Part shown: piece by piece, positions 11,358 to 24,217 of the stretch
Numbering within the stretch: position 1 is the stretch's first letter
Layout: every line of letters starts with the position of its first letter
From: Gremmenia infestans
Taxonomy: Eukaryota > Ascomycota > Leotiomycetes > Helotiales > Hamatocanthoscyphaceae
Direction of reading: 5' to 3'
NCBI GenBank assembly: GCA_032629725.1
Contig: JAFEVB010000014.1
Span: 620,001 to 684,000, forward strand
Length of the DNA stretch: 64,000 nt
Program-made: the position numbers and the translations under genes
The notes under the pieces: model-generated
Told to the model about the DNA's origin: nothing
The model's input: the letters and a program-made list of their open reading frames with translations, nothing else
The model's database searches: none

Positions 11358-12136
11358 ATGCGTCGACTGTGGCTTCTATTTAGCATCACTGCTTTCACGC
11401 AAGTTGCAACCGGGGTCAAATGTAGAGACATTAAGTGGCCTGACGGTCATGGTAATGATGAAGAGCCTAGGGAGCCGACCGATCCTCCATTTCCAGACCC
11501 CTTTTTACCTGGACAAGGTTGGGATATTGTCCGAGCTCAAGACTGTAAAGTACGGTTTCAGAAACCCGGAGATAGAGGATCAGATCCAAATGCAGCTAGA
11601 ATCACAACCACCAAATGGACCGCGATTCCAACACAAGTCAAATATACAAAAGACCATTATCATGGGGATTCCGAAAACATCATGCTCTGGTTGCCATTTA
11701 ATCTCGAAGCGTTTCAATATGTAGGTGTCCTGACGAGAGCAGACAGTCTGCATTTTACTCCTCAGTTCGAGCTGTTATCGTCAGACACTGTCTTGTCCAT
11801 AAGTAAGTCCCTCAAATTGCAAATTCTTATCTGATCATTATCTCATCAATGGCAGTACTACCTTCAGGTGTCTGCAAGCTGCAGAATGTTGATGAACCAC
11901 CATCAGTTCGCAACCAACCAAACATGAAGAGAGCAAGAGGTTCGGGGATAAATGGGGAGATTTTACTGTCTGACTATGCCTATAGTTCTCTCCTTCCGGC
12001 ATCTTGGGCGATCAAAGCAAAGATGGTGAACAATGGACAATCACAGGATGTTCGAGAGAAGAGAATGTGGATGACTGCTGAGAAAGTCGACCCAAATGAA
12101 TGTGTTGTCATTGATTTTCGCACTATACCATTCTGA
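11358..12136 (+). CDS. small secreted hypothetical protein
   Basis: Two exons, 11358-11802 and 11856-12136, join in phase to give 241 residues. The first 20 residues are a typical signal peptide (MRRLWLLFSITAFTQVATG), which decides the start although an open frame extends further upstream. After it comes a Pro/Asp/Glu-rich segment (PREPTDPPFPDPFLPGQGWD), then a soluble region with a few cysteines. No membrane segment or known catalytic motif is visible. Size and secretion fit the broad class of fungal secreted or effector-like proteins, but nothing more specific can be said. It sits alone between two gaps. Confidence 0.7.
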
Positions 12137-12906
12137 AGTCAGGTTTCTCATAGCACTATAGAAGCTATGATAGAACCACGTCTAAGGGTCCATCGCTGAC
12201 TGATAAGAAATTGACTTCAATTGGGCATTTGATTGGTAAAAGTAGTGTTTAGAAGATATGTATATATATATATTCTCTGGTATATACCAGGCATTTTTAA
12301 TGCGAAATTCGCCCTCGTAATAGGCAACTTCTATGTAACTGGATCCTCCGTAGTCATATTCGTGGGAAAGATGGTATTATGTTGAACTTTTCTATTTAAG
12401 ATTTGTCTTCATCCTCACATGCTGTAAAAAAAAAGTATTTCAGAGTAGATGGGTGTTTATTTTGAGCTTTCCCTTCCATCATGTGGTTTCGAATTGTTAT
12501 TATATTTCATTCATATTTATATTCGTGAAGATTTCGGACATAAAAATGCAAGAAAAACAACCAGGGCGCTAAAAGCAACGATCCCAACGACGCTAACTCG
12601 GGTAGGCTCCCGCTACTGTACCTACTTCTTTCAGCTCGGTCTGCACGGCGCGGGCCAAGTGCCGTACTTGCAACAGACCCCAACTGCCCGCCATCTGGTA
12701 CACCAACACACTTTACATTACAACATTGGCGCAGCAGGAATCCTACAGAATCTTTTTTTGCATACCAAGGCATCAGCGCGTCGCATGGGTCAGTGCATTC
12801 TTAAATAGACAGGCCCGCCTATGTTCATGGCCGGCCTTCATTTGCATGTCGCCAAACCAGATATCACGTCGGTTGAAGCAACTCCTTACCCCAACACTCT
12901 ACGAAG
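12137..12906. other. AT-rich intergenic gap
   Basis: Contains a TA dinucleotide run near 12,258-12,273 and short open frames with no family features. The promoter of the F-box gene lies at the right end. Confidence 0.5.
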
Positions 12907-14767
12907 ATGTCCGACTGCCGCTTCTACTTAAGCGATGAAATTTCAAATTTGATACTCAGGCAGGTGCGTCAACAAAAATCCAACTCAAGCAGGCATTATG
13001 AAGACGTAAAACTAAAACCTAATAGGTTTATCTTACCAGCCCAAATGACTTGCAGAATCTCAGCCAAGTTGCCAGTCGTTTCTACCGAATTGCTACACCA
13101 ATTTTATCTGAATCGCTCGTCTTCACGGCTCCCAGATTGCAAAGCCTATATGCAGATACTAGATTGAGGAATCTCCAATCCAACATAGTTTTGTGTACAC
13201 GCCACATCACAATTCAGGGCGAATATCCCGACTGGAATATTTTAGCCGATCTTATTTGTCAACTGAAGCATCTAGATTCAATTCGGTATTGTTTCTCGTG
13301 AGTCTATCACTTGAACCAGCTCTAACCTGCGTTAAACCAGATGGAAATCGTGGGACAAACCTTTCCCAGCGATAGTTCGTGAGCGTCTAGAGGCAAATTG
13401 GCCCGACACTCCTCTTTATATTGAGAACCTTCCAATTGGTCACGAATCAATTGATGTGGATATACAGCAACATGACTTGGATATTATGGACCGGCTTTTT
13501 GGTTGCTCCAATGTCCATGTTATCAAAGCTGATATCAATTATGAGCACCCTATATCAACCAGACGATTTAAAGAAGTGTTACTCAGCTGTCAAAACTTGG
13601 AAGTTTTACATCTCCATATCCCAAGGATCAATGGAGTGACGGAATGGGGATCCAGTTTCGAGACAAATGACTTCGGCGTCGAAGAATGCGATAGACTCCC
13701 ACCGTTGCGAGAACTTGTTTACGAAACACGCCATTCATGGATATCGAACTCAATGATACCAAGCACCTTTTGGAACTGGTCGCAAATCCGCCACTTAGAG
13801 CTTCGAGGGCAGCTGATGTTCAATTTCATTCGGTCCATACGAGGTCAGATTACGCATCTTGAGATACTAAAGGTCGAGAATTTCTGTCGAAACGTCTCAT
13901 ATGCTTATTATGATGTGGTAACAGATGTTTTGAACGACTTCGTCTCTAAAATTCAAGGCTTAGTGGAACTTGAACTCGTGAATCCAACCACTCACCTCCC
14001 TGTTTATATCATACTTCAGCAAAGCGATACACTGCAAAAATTGCGTTTCCATGGCCCAAGGCGTTGTTCTGCCCCATACTCGATGATTTTAGAAACGCAA
14101 ACATTCTCAGTCGAGGAATTGGACTTGATCAGAGCTTCATGCACGAAACTGTCTTCTTTGACTATTGGCTTCGATCTCACAGATGATTTGGTACCACATC
14201 TTCTATTCAAACATGTTTATGATGCTAACTTTCTCACAGCCTTATGGGTTTCTTTCTGCTCTGGCAAGGTTCGACAGTCTTACCACTTTTCGTCTCTATG
14301 CAAATAGAATCCCAGGGTCTTTTAATTACACTCACCGCGCACACCTTCAAGCCGATATCGCTACCTTCCATCATCTGGCCTCGTACATCTGGAACTGCAC
14401 AACGAGCACTGCCTTAACAGATATTGAGGTTGTATTAGGGGAGCGTTCAATGTCTCTTGTGGGCCAGAGACAAGCAGAAGAAAGCGAGCGGCCCGATATC
14501 CTATTTTCGTCCCGTAAACTGGGAAGTGGCGAGATCATATTTGAAAACAATAGTCGTGATGTTGTGGATGTCGGCTGGGAGGAATATTTGGACGTTGATA
14601 AATTAAGCAAGAAGCCCGGACTTACTTATCCTCATGATCTTGACGCATGGAACAAGCTTGCCGATGAAGCCAATCAAATGATGAATGGAACATTTGATGA
14701 CGATGGAGACGATGTAGCCAGTCTGTTCGGTAGTTCACCCGAGCCTGGGCTGGACGTAGGGCCATAA
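12907..14767 (+). CDS. F-box protein with LRR-like region
   Basis: Four exons, 12907-12963, 13056-13285, 13341-14190 and 14240-14767, join in phase to give 554 residues. The N-terminus reads FYLSDEISNLILRQ followed across the first join by NLSQVASRFYRIATPIL, the usual pattern of a fungal F-box-like domain (residues about 3-45). The rest is a long region of regularly spaced leucines (for example LVELELVNPTTHLP and KLSSLTIGF) resembling degenerate leucine-rich repeats. The C-terminus is acidic (FDDDGDDVASLFGSSPEPG). Such proteins usually act as substrate adaptors of SCF ubiquitin ligases; the target is unknown. It lies about 4.5 kb from the multi-ubiquitin-like gene, but no direct link is shown. 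Confidence 0.8.
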
Positions 14768-15663
14768 GTGCTACAGCGGTTGTAGAAGAGTATCTCCCGC
14801 TTGAATCGAACGGTTAGACCACAATATTTATTGAGGCAAAGGATATTATCCGCATTGTGAGACTTACAGGTTTCCCAGGCCTTTCTTGAAACATATATAC
14901 TCAAAGGGGGTCAAAAGGCAAGCCTATACCTCTTGATGCTTACATGTTTCATCAATACTAGGTAAGATTACATATGCCGGTATGCGAGCCCGGGTTTTTA
15001 ACGTAGGTCAAAAAAAAAGATTACAACTTACATCCTGCTAATAAAAATGTCTCCTGCTTACTACGCTAAATCTGGTCTTTTCCGACTCTGCATCCCGTCG
15101 AGTTTAATCCCGCACTTCTCATGTCTTCAACTCCGTATCCGCACTCGAAACCTTTATTAGGACAGCACAGCCCCTCTACTGGCACAATTTCCGACTCACA
15201 TTTATCCAATAGAAAGGTCAAATCTTATCAGATGATCTGATATCCGAACACCTCCGCCTAGCCTGCCGCGTCAAGCTGATGCTTGGGGGGAAGTGGGGCC
15301 TTTTACATAGTAAGATCCGGTTTCTATGATAATTTTCAGGGCTTGTATAGAATTCTTCGTATCTCAATAATTAGTATTTCCGGCTCTTTTCTGCCTTTTG
15401 GGGCTCGAAGTCCGATGTCGCATTATAATTTGTCTTTTCTATCCCTATCCAAGTCTCGGGAGTCCGGACTTATCAGATGTTGCCCGTGAAGTGCATTTAG
15501 TATCCCAATCATCCTCTCGTTACACTCTGTTCTATAAGTTGCTTCTCATCCCGCGTATTATCGAGTCTATCTGTAGCCCTCATTTGCACATCTTTCCTTC
15601 GCTTGGTTTTATACTCAGCCAGTGGCTAGAGCTATCATAGACTCAACCGTGTATCTTAGCAAC
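14768..15663. other. intergenic gap
   Basis: Located between the F-box gene and the MFS pseudogene. It has short frames only, and no repeats or RNA genes are recognised. Confidence 0.5.
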
Positions 15664-17346
15664 ATGACAAATAAAAAGGAGCTAGAGGTTTCAGGAGGCT
15701 TAGGCTATTTGTCAGAAATCAAGGTCGAGGAAAGTGTGGAAAAGCCAGACACCGAAAAAGAGGATCTAGAAAAAGGATGGAAGAGTACAACGGTCAACCC
15801 CGAACCCCAGGACCCAAATTTAGTACGTCTGTCTTCTTTCCTTTCTATTTCACGCTTCAATTGGAGTGAAACGTGTCTGACTTATTTCAGGTCACTTGGG
15901 ATAACGCTGCAGATCCCATGAACCCTAAGAGTTGGCCCATGAAAGACAAGTGGATTGTTACGCTTGTCATCTCGCTGTTTCTACTAGCAACCTTAATGTC
16001 CTCAACAATAATTTCTCCTGCGTTACCTGACATTGCAAAGAGTTTGGATATGACCAGTGATGTTCAAATCCAAACCACAATATCTGTTCTCGTGCTTGGT
16101 TATGCATTCGGTCCGTTGTTCCTCGCACCCTTATCTGAAATGTATGGACGAGTCATTGTAGTCCAGTGGTCAAATGTCTGGTTCGTTATCTGGAGCAGTG
16201 TAAGCGGATTTGCAGCGACAAAAACTCAAATGATTACGGCTCGCTTGACGGCTGGTATCGGTGGGAGTGCAGCTTTGACGGTAAGTCAACACTTGAAAAG
16301 TTTCACATCATGTCATGCTGACCATATCTCAGATTGGTGGTGGAATTGTAGGTGATGTATGGAAACCCGAACAGCGAGGAAGATCATTGGCATTGTACAA
16401 TTTTATTCCGCTGCTTAGGTCCTTCTGTCGGTCCTCTAATGGGGGGTTATATTGCGCAGCGAGCTTCGTGGCGCTGGTCCCTCTTTACTGTCGCCATATT
16501 CGAAACGGTTCTGGTCATTCTATCTTTTGCTACTTTCAAGGAAACCTATGCCCCTACTGTCCTGAAACGAAAAGCCAACGCCCTTCGAAAGGCCACCGGA
16601 AACCTTAACTTCTACACTAAGCACGAGAAGGAAACCCCCGCACTCTTAGAACTACGCTCTCTCGGCCTACCAAACTCCTCTTCACACATCCAATAATCCA
16701 AATTCTATCCATATATGGTGCTTACAGTTTCGGTCTCCTTTACATTGTTCATACCACCTTTCCCAAACTATGGACCGAACGTTACCACGAATCTGTGTCA
16801 CAGTCCGGACTCAACTTCATCTCGCCATCGGATTTACAATTGGAGCACAAGTCGCAGGCCTCATCACAGATCGCAGTTTGGCAACATCTGCGCAAGGAAG
16901 CAGCGATAGCCAACCCCACTCGAAGCGGTTCTGAACCAGTCATTATCCCAGAATATCGCGTCCCACTTATGGTTCCCGGGGCCCTTCTCGTACCCATCGG
17001 CCTCCTAATATACGGTTGGTGTGCACAATCCCATACACACTGGATTGGCCCCAATATTCGTATTGCAATCTTCAGCGCTGGGACGAGCGTAGGGACGCAT
17101 TGCCAGACTGCTTATGTCATTGACGCGTATCCGGATCACACGGCTTCGGCGCTTGCGGCAATTGCAGTGATGAAGGATTTTGCGGGTTTTGGGTTCCCGT
17201 TGTTTGCTCCGCAGATGTATAAGGCATTGGATTATGGATGGGGAAATACGTTGATCGCGGGAGTGGCTATTCTTCTTGGGGTCCCCATGCCATGGGTCTT
17301 GTGGAAGTACGGGGCCAGGATTCGATCAAGTTCAGGAGCAATTTGA
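15664..17346 (+). pseudogene. MFS drug:H+ antiporter-type transporter, frameshifted
   Basis: The start, first two introns and first 200 or so residues look normal (exons 15664-15822, 15891-16280, then 16333 onward). The protein has the typical DNAADPMNPKSWP lead-in, membrane helices and PLSEMYGR motif. The later homology (PEYRVPLMVPGALLVPIGLLIYGW, then helices to 17346) is spread over different frames. Breaks are seen near 16,416 (an extra base before the GPSVGPLMGG helix), near 16,640, near 16,827 and near 16,925. The members I recall have about 500 residues and would be full length here if the frames were joined. This looks like a recently inactivated multidrug or metabolite exporter. Sequencing error is possible, but the many intact genes nearby argue against it. 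Confidence 0.8.
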
Positions 17347-19312
17347 CTGTTATAAAAAGCCCAACACGCAGGAGTTTAGAACCAAAGGACATGCTACAAT
17401 ACAGGAGAAATAAGTATGGTCTTCCAATAATCTCCTACGTGCTCCTTTTAAATTGTCTCTATTAATATGGAATATGTGTTCTGCGTTCATCGCGATTTCG
17501 AGCGAAGTGTTTCAGATCGAAAAGGGGGGTCAAGCACGTGACTTTATACAAAATATCAATTGAACATATACTAATTAGGGAGGATACTGTATTATATCTG
17601 AGGTGCCAAAGGCCTGGAAAAAAGTAACAGATGAATCAAAGCTCAAAATTACATTAATTAGGTAGGAGTCAGACCTATGATTCTGGTCATATATATAACT
17701 TAGTATCAAGACAATTACCTCGCGTATTATCTTTTGGTAACTCAATCACTCATCATAGTCGCCCTAATTAATGCCAGACTTGACCATAGATAGAACTATA
17801 GGTGCTCCACAATGAAGCACTTTTAATCACTCAATCAGAAGACTGAAATTTTGCTGGTTTAAAGAAGCCACAAGGGGGGATCCCAAGAAGGAATTGTGAA
17901 TTGCTTTCACATATATGCCCTTCTCACATAAAGCAAGCCAACTCACAATAAACAACTCATTGGCTACACACTCTCAGATGCCACCAAACCCCTATCAATG
18001 TCCATTGAATCTCACAAAGATAGATCTGGGAAAGTGATTTTCATCTATAAAAAGACCACCGACGATCTATCACAATTCGAATGTTTTGAATATATTCAAA
18101 GCTAGCTGGACTGGCTAAATTGCCAACCTCACAAATATAAAGTTGCTACCCGTGGCGACCACGACCTTCTTCTGGACCTAGAGTTTGTGGACCAGTTTTC
18201 AATTTCTCCAACAGCTTGGTTTCTCGCGCTTCGATTTCAAATGGGGCGACATGATATATCTCAACAGGAACTCGATCATACTTGATTTCGGAAACGGACG
18301 GCCATTGAATATGTACGGCTTCCCATTGACGCAACAATTTAGAACAAGCGCATTCAGGTAACCGCCTATCCGTGACGTCTGGTCAAATACCATCCCTCTA
18401 TGAACACATATGGTACTCACTCATAGGCCATAGCCCACCCAAATAATATTTTTAGACCACGGTTGGGTGATTTTGATCATATACATGCTAGATACGGCGA
18501 AGAAGCTGTTGCCTTCGGCGGTGTGGAAAAGCCTATGATGATATTCGACTTGGGGAGAGGCGTTTCTGCTGTGCTTTGGATAGAGATCCTGGTGGCTACC
18601 CAGCGTTTGATAAATCTCTTTCCATTATGGAAGCTAAAGGAGAATATAGAGGCTATGACGCTTGTTGATGCTCCCACTGTTGGTGGTTCCCAGAACTAGT
18701 TCTGCTGGCTGGCAATCAAAATGGAAATCTAAGACATCTGGAACTAGATGAAATTAATTTCTAGCATTATTTCGACATTTGGTCAAAGCTGAAGTCTGCT
18801 CTGGGCTCAGTTGCCTTGGCAAGGATGTATATCTGTCAGTTGTTGATGCGCCAACGGCAGCAAGAATAGGGGTTCAATCGAGAGGAAGGCTTAGCATGCT
18901 CGGACAGACAATGAATAATGGCATCGACGAGCGTTCTTCTGATTTTGTGTATGTTGAAAATCACATAACCTTTGGCTATATTTGATTAGTGCAATAAGAG
19001 TTCACATGAGCACATGGACTTTACCAGGAGCCAATCATTTTCAGCGCTGCGGGAGCTGCATCACAATACCATGCGGGTCTCAGCCTCTCTAGTGCACAGC
19101 CCCATTTCTACCTTCACCATCCTAAGGTTCTCAGCCCATCAGTTAATGCAAGTAACGAAGCATAGCCTTTAATTCATCTCCATCGATAAAATATGCAGCT
19201 CGCGAAGGAAGTCGATGCCCTCCTTCCATTTCAGTGACTTCTAGATCGTTATCGCAGCCCAGCTCGCAGTACTTCCCGCAAGGCTGAGAATCATATTGTA
19301 ACTCCCATCGCC
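17347..19312. other. long gap with unassigned fragments
   Basis: Positions 17,347-18,130 are AT-rich with no gene seen. Between 18,146 and 18,700 the minus strand has overlapping short open frames; the stretch GRPFPKSSMIEFLL versus VHIQWPSVSEIKYDRVPVEIYH in a second frame, and a possible donor just after WAMAYE near 18,420, could mark an eroded gene. I cannot build a convincing gene model or name a family. The right end is the promoter of the ubiquitin-like gene. Confidence 0.35.
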
Positions 19313-22300
19313 ATGCGTATCTTCATCCGCAACCTAGATGACTCCCGGTCACAGCTGGAGCTTGAAGTCCGTCTTGAAACCACGGTAGACCAAATCAAGC
19401 AAACGATATATGAACAATGGGGCATCCCACCAGTAGACCAGCGACTGCTCTACTCGGGCAAGGTGACAGGAGAGTTAACGAGCCTGAATAACTACGGAGT
19501 ACATCATGGTTCGAGTATTACACTAGTCAACCGGAAGCGCAAATCGCAGAAGAGGCAAAATGATAGCTTTGGCGCGTCTATCAGCCGACCCATTAGCATT
19601 GTGCAATCGAGGTCGAGGCATTCAAGTGAGCTGGATAAGAAGGCCAGCAACTTAAACTCCGCAGCGCCAATGCTCGAGGTCCCAATTGTGCTTCCAGATG
19701 AGAGAATCATTCTGGTGGATATCGATAGAGATGGCAGTGTGGTTGAGCTAAAGGGTGCTATTGAGGAAGTGTGTCTGCCCGCCGGCATGCATGGCTTCGA
19801 TATTTCCAGTCAGAGATTACGGTTCGGGGACACGGTTCTTCGATCGCGAGACTCGGTCAAGCTTAGGGATCTCGGTATTACAGAAGACACGCTTGTGAAA
19901 CTCGAGGCACTTTACACGCGTCCATATAAGATTCGCATAGTCGGTCGAGACCTGCGGGAAGAACTTAATCTTGAAGTCATTTACTCGGATAGTATTGGAA
20001 GTGTGAAAGATCTGATTGCGAAAGAAATTGGCATTCCAGCCTGGAGGTTGAGTCTATCGTTCGTGGAGACGCTTGTGGATGCTGACATCCTAGCCGATTG
20101 CCTCATTGATAGCGATTGTTATGTAGTGTTAGAAATTTTGCCTGACCTGGATGGCGCAAATAGCGCACGGAATGAGAAGATTAGGGTGCTCGTATGGTAC
20201 AGTGGTGGGGCCAGAGAGATCTTTACATTCGCCAAATCCGACACTGTTTTGTCTGTCAAGCAAAAGATCTCGAAAAAAAGAGGGGTTCCAGAAACACATA
20301 TAGAAATTCGGAATAAGGATCAACTTTTTGACGATGACTGCACTTTGGACGACTATAATATCAGCGAAGGACGGATACTAAAAGTAGGGCTTGCTGGTAT
20401 TGAGTTGATTGATATCTTCCTGGAAGGGTATGCAACTTCCCAGTGCATTTCCTATTTCTATCGAAACAGTTCTGGGGATTTCACTGTCCCGTTTTATTGT
20501 CTCCTGTGAGGCGTTAACCGCCCCCGGACTCCAATCTCTCTCGACCAAGTAATGCTGACTCTTTAGATTTGCAGGCCAGAAGGAAATATTATTCCTGGTA
20601 CTATTTGCCCTTCGACGACCTCTATTGCGGAGCTTAAAGCCCACGCGTGCCACTGGAGCAATTCAATCCCCCAAGTACCAGCGGAATTTGATATGACTAT
20701 AGAAGATCGAGTTTTAGAAGAGAACTCCACGTTGGAGGCTAACAATGTTAGCTGTACAACTAAGCTGACCATTAGGATCAATGAGGATACAATTCTTAAT
20801 GACATGGCTTTGTACGATCTCAGTGAAGATCTACCAGACGAAGAAGCAAAGGACTTTCTACTTCGAGACGAGGCTGGCACACTTACCAGCGTAGACTGGA
20901 GGACCTTGCTACCGCTTCTTCCAGAATGGCTACGAGGGGACCTCAAATACGATCGATCCTGTTGGACATACATCCCAAGTGGCAGCTTGCCTAATATTAA
21001 AATCCCTCTTACTATAGCCGGCGCACCAGTGGTCATTCCAGTCGACTACAGATATCCCCTAAGCGCAGGTGTTGCTCCACCACAGGACCCGTACTCAAAA
21101 CTCGACCCTCGAGCAAAGATAGAGGCCAGAACGATAGAAACGGCATTCAAAACATTTCCCGAAGCATATGGGTTCTACTTTTTAATTAATGGAATGCTGC
21201 AAGTAATAGTACCGAGAGGCTTCGATTACGAATGGGGATATTCACATCGACCGAACACTTTCGGCGGATTGGAAGTCAGCTACATCCGTCGTAAATTGGT
21301 TCCAACTGCAGGGCACCGCTCTGCATGGCAGCAAAATGTTGCATCCAGTAGCAACAGTGGCAGCGGTAGTAGCGCTAGGCACCATCCTCAAGGGGTCCCC
21401 CAGAGACTTTCTTCGAATTCATCGTCGAGTGTGAGCCCTAAGATTACGCTGAGCAGCGCGATTGAAGCTAGATCCAATGATCCAAAAGGGAAGTCGAAGT
21501 CGAAGGAAGCACATTTTGGAAGAATCGGGGTACGAACAAAAGTAGAGAATGGCAAGAACGCCGGGGTATATTTGGTCATGTCTTCGCATGTCATTACAAG
21601 TTCACTGCTGGCAAAAAGTAGAGGACCGTTTCAAAAGCTGTTCCGTAACTCAAATTCTCTGCAACTAGAGGAAGATTGGTTTGAGGATGCAGATATCTGG
21701 ATTCAAGATTGCAAGGTAGGCAGTTCTCGCCGTTTTAAGCACGTTGTCAGCATCCGTCTGATCAGCAGTAGATCGGCATCGTATATAAAACCTTTGATCC
21801 TTATCCCGAACAGTACCCAGGCGGATTTGTGCATGACATAAGTCTTGTAAGACCTTCTGTAAGGTTTATGGACGGCTTGAGGGACGTCAAGTCTCCTATA
21901 CCAAACCTGGGTTGGGTCAATCAACAGACATGGGACTGTCTTCGCAGGGAGACAAGTCAACTTCGTATCCTTGGCAACTCTGTAGACAATGAAGGTTCTG
22001 AAGCAAAGACAATCAAGTCAACCATTCCTTCGGATGTTAATGTGGGTTTCAAGAGTGTGCCAGGGGCTCAAACTGACGTTATTTCCAGGTGGTTGGCGAA
22101 GGTATATTTCTCAACCAGCAAAAGATTCGGGGGCAAAGACGTCGGGTTGCCGGGCAAGACCAGGAAAGACAATATTGGAGCACCCTAGTTTCGCATTGCA
22201 TTTTATACCGGTTGTCTTCGGACTTTCAAGTCCCTGGTGGACAAAGTGGACTTGCCATCTACACCGAAGGTGAGAGGTCTGACAACTCTTTCGGGCCAGG

Positions 22301-22460
22301 GGTTGTTGGCTTCCAATCTTTTATGCAGAGGTCGGGACATGTTCAAACCTATGAAATGGAGGGACAAGCTCTGGCTGCGAGGCTAGAGAAAGGCCTTGTC
22401 GCCTTTTACGGGGCTTTTCAGGTTCCAAAAGAGTTAAGAAGGGAGCATGTAATAATGTGA
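19313..22460 (+). CDS. multi-ubiquitin-like protein with trypsin-like C-terminal region
   Basis: Four exons, 19313-20427, 20575-21715, 21772-22041 and 22089-22460, all join in phase to give 965 residues. Residues 1-73 are ubiquitin-like (IPPVDQRLLYSGK, close to the ubiquitin core). Similar beta-grasp blocks follow at about 121-200, 205-277, 288-361 and 365-440, the last crossing the first intron. None ends in the diglycine needed for conjugation. Residues about 440-600 are a globular block of unknown type (GVAPPQDPYSKLDP, MLQVIVPRGFDYEWG). A Ser-rich linker follows, and from residue 685 the pattern FGRIGVRTKV...SSHVIT (H710), HDISLVRP (D774), GGQSGLAIYTE (S895) and GPGVVGF matches the His-Asp-Ser order of trypsin-fold peptidases. 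Ubiquitin-like repeats are clear. The peptidase is an inference from motif order and may be inactive. The gene ends 58 bases from the convergent neighbour. Confidence 0.8.
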
Positions 22461-22518
22461 ACGTATACTACGAGAAAGGCAAGCCGGCGTAATCATAGAT
22501 ATCCACATTATATGTCAA

Positions 22519-23773
22519 TCAAAAAGATCCAACCACTTGCGCAGCTCCCAATGCAACCTGAACGAGGGTCAAGAAGAGAATGAGGGTTCCAAATCTTGAG
22601 ATTTCATTTTAGTGATGTAGTTACAAGAAATGACCAAAGGCAGACTTACAAAAAGGTCCAAAATTGCAGTGTATCCTTCCGATCCCTAAACAAAACCCAG
22701 AAATTCCAAGGCTTGGCGCTTTGAAGATGCTCGTCGAGGGCGATAATCCTCGGCCATAAGTGCACAAAAAGCTCTTGGTCCCAATTTTCCGGCTCATGAT
22801 TCGTCATCAATTTCAAGATAAGCGGATCAAATTCCTTCCTCCTTTGAGCACTTTTCTGAGCTTTCAACATTTTCATTTCAGATACTTTTAGCCGATGGAC
22901 AGAACAAGATCGGCACCAGCACCACCAAGGCAGCCCGACAACTTTACCCCAGCGGGCGTGCAAATATAGGCCACCGTAAGGATCAAAGAGTATGGAGTAA
23001 GAGGTCTGAATTTCGTGGACGAGGGTCGGTGGTATTCCAGCCTTGAAAAGAGCTTTGCCATTGAGCGCACACGGGAGTGCAAAGACCTCTAGCACATAGT
23101 GCCCGCCAAATGGAGTGAGTAAGAGATGCCTCGAGAAATTGAAGGTCCAGGAGATTCGAGTATCGGCAAGAGATAAAAGTGTATATGCGTTAAGAGCTAT
23201 GGACTTGATAGAGCTGGTCTCGAGAGAGTCGAGGCGTGAATACCGAAGATGATGAATGTCGGAGGTGCTTATGGATGGCAATGGTATCGGTGTTGTATAC
23301 GTAGTTGAAGACCCTTGAGAGATTATAAGCCCACTTTCTCGAATGAGTCCTGGTAAAGTTTCTTCTAATAAGGCGGGTGCATTGCTTCCTCGCCGGAGAG
23401 AGTATGCAAGCTCGACCTGCCTGTAGCCACTGGATTTGATGAAATAACTCCTCGCAGTTATCCATACACCAATTATATTGAGAATAGTGTCTATAATAAT
23501 TTCCAGCCGGGGACCTTCTTCTATGGTATCCTTAAACAGGCCATCTTGCGAGTCAAAAGCTTCGTTGATGCACGTCTGGATGGTCGTTCTGGAACCTACG
23601 GTGGTTGAAAATTCTCGCACAACTTTGGTAAATAGGACAAGATATTCTTGAAGAGTATCGGCATTATGATGCTGATTCTCTATGTAATTGAGGTATGGGT
23701 CAGCGAGATGATTATCCGGATAATCGTGAAATCCAAGGCTTTGAGCAAGAGCTTCGCGCACAATCCCGACCAT
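22519..23773 (-). CDS. uncharacterised protein with C-terminal membrane segment
   Basis: Two exons, 23773-22650 and 22594-22519, give 399 residues. Splicing is supported because it adds a perfect membrane segment (FGTLILFLTLVQVALGAAQVV) just before the stop, after the typical FRDRKDTLQFWTF lead-in. I recall this ending from many fungal hypothetical proteins with one C-terminal helix. The soluble N-terminal part has no motif I recognise. The open frame continues upstream to 24004 but reads as promoter-like sequence; ATG 23773 (MVGIVREALAQSL) is chosen because it starts the protein-like region. It is convergent with the ubiquitin-like gene and divergent from TTI1. Function unknown. Confidence 0.7.
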
Positions 23774-24217
23774 TCTGAGGTCGAGCAATTTGACGATGAT
23801 AGAATGCGCTGGTAATATCACAGAAGGGGGGCTCAAAGAAGTCCAAGTATCAAAGTACAGTAATATCAAAGAAAAGCAAAACCAAGAAGGCAGTCTGGGG
23901 TTTTCATGCGGCTGAGCATGAGCAAGCCCCGCCCATTTGCAGAGGCCTTCCGCTCGAGGCCGCTTGACAGCACTCGCAATCAAACGATGAATAGAGAAAA
24001 ACACAAAAAGTTCTAGGTCTACTCAAAATAGTATATCCCGAAACATTAACGAAGCTTCTCAAATTCTTGGTGGTGTTTTCTTTGACGATCACGTGAGAGG
24101 CTAGAATTCCGTCAGGTGCTAAGCTCAGCCTTGCGCTTTCAGACTCAAGCTCGAGCGGCAGGTCTACTACATATTGATTAAAGGCACCCATAACATGCTG
24201 CATCTCTTTCAAAAGCA

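Noticed and set aside
1..24000. Ribosomal-peptide precursor for the UstYa pair
   Set aside because: No secreted protein with tandem core repeats flanked by dibasic sites is visible; the two secreted proteins present lack such repeats.
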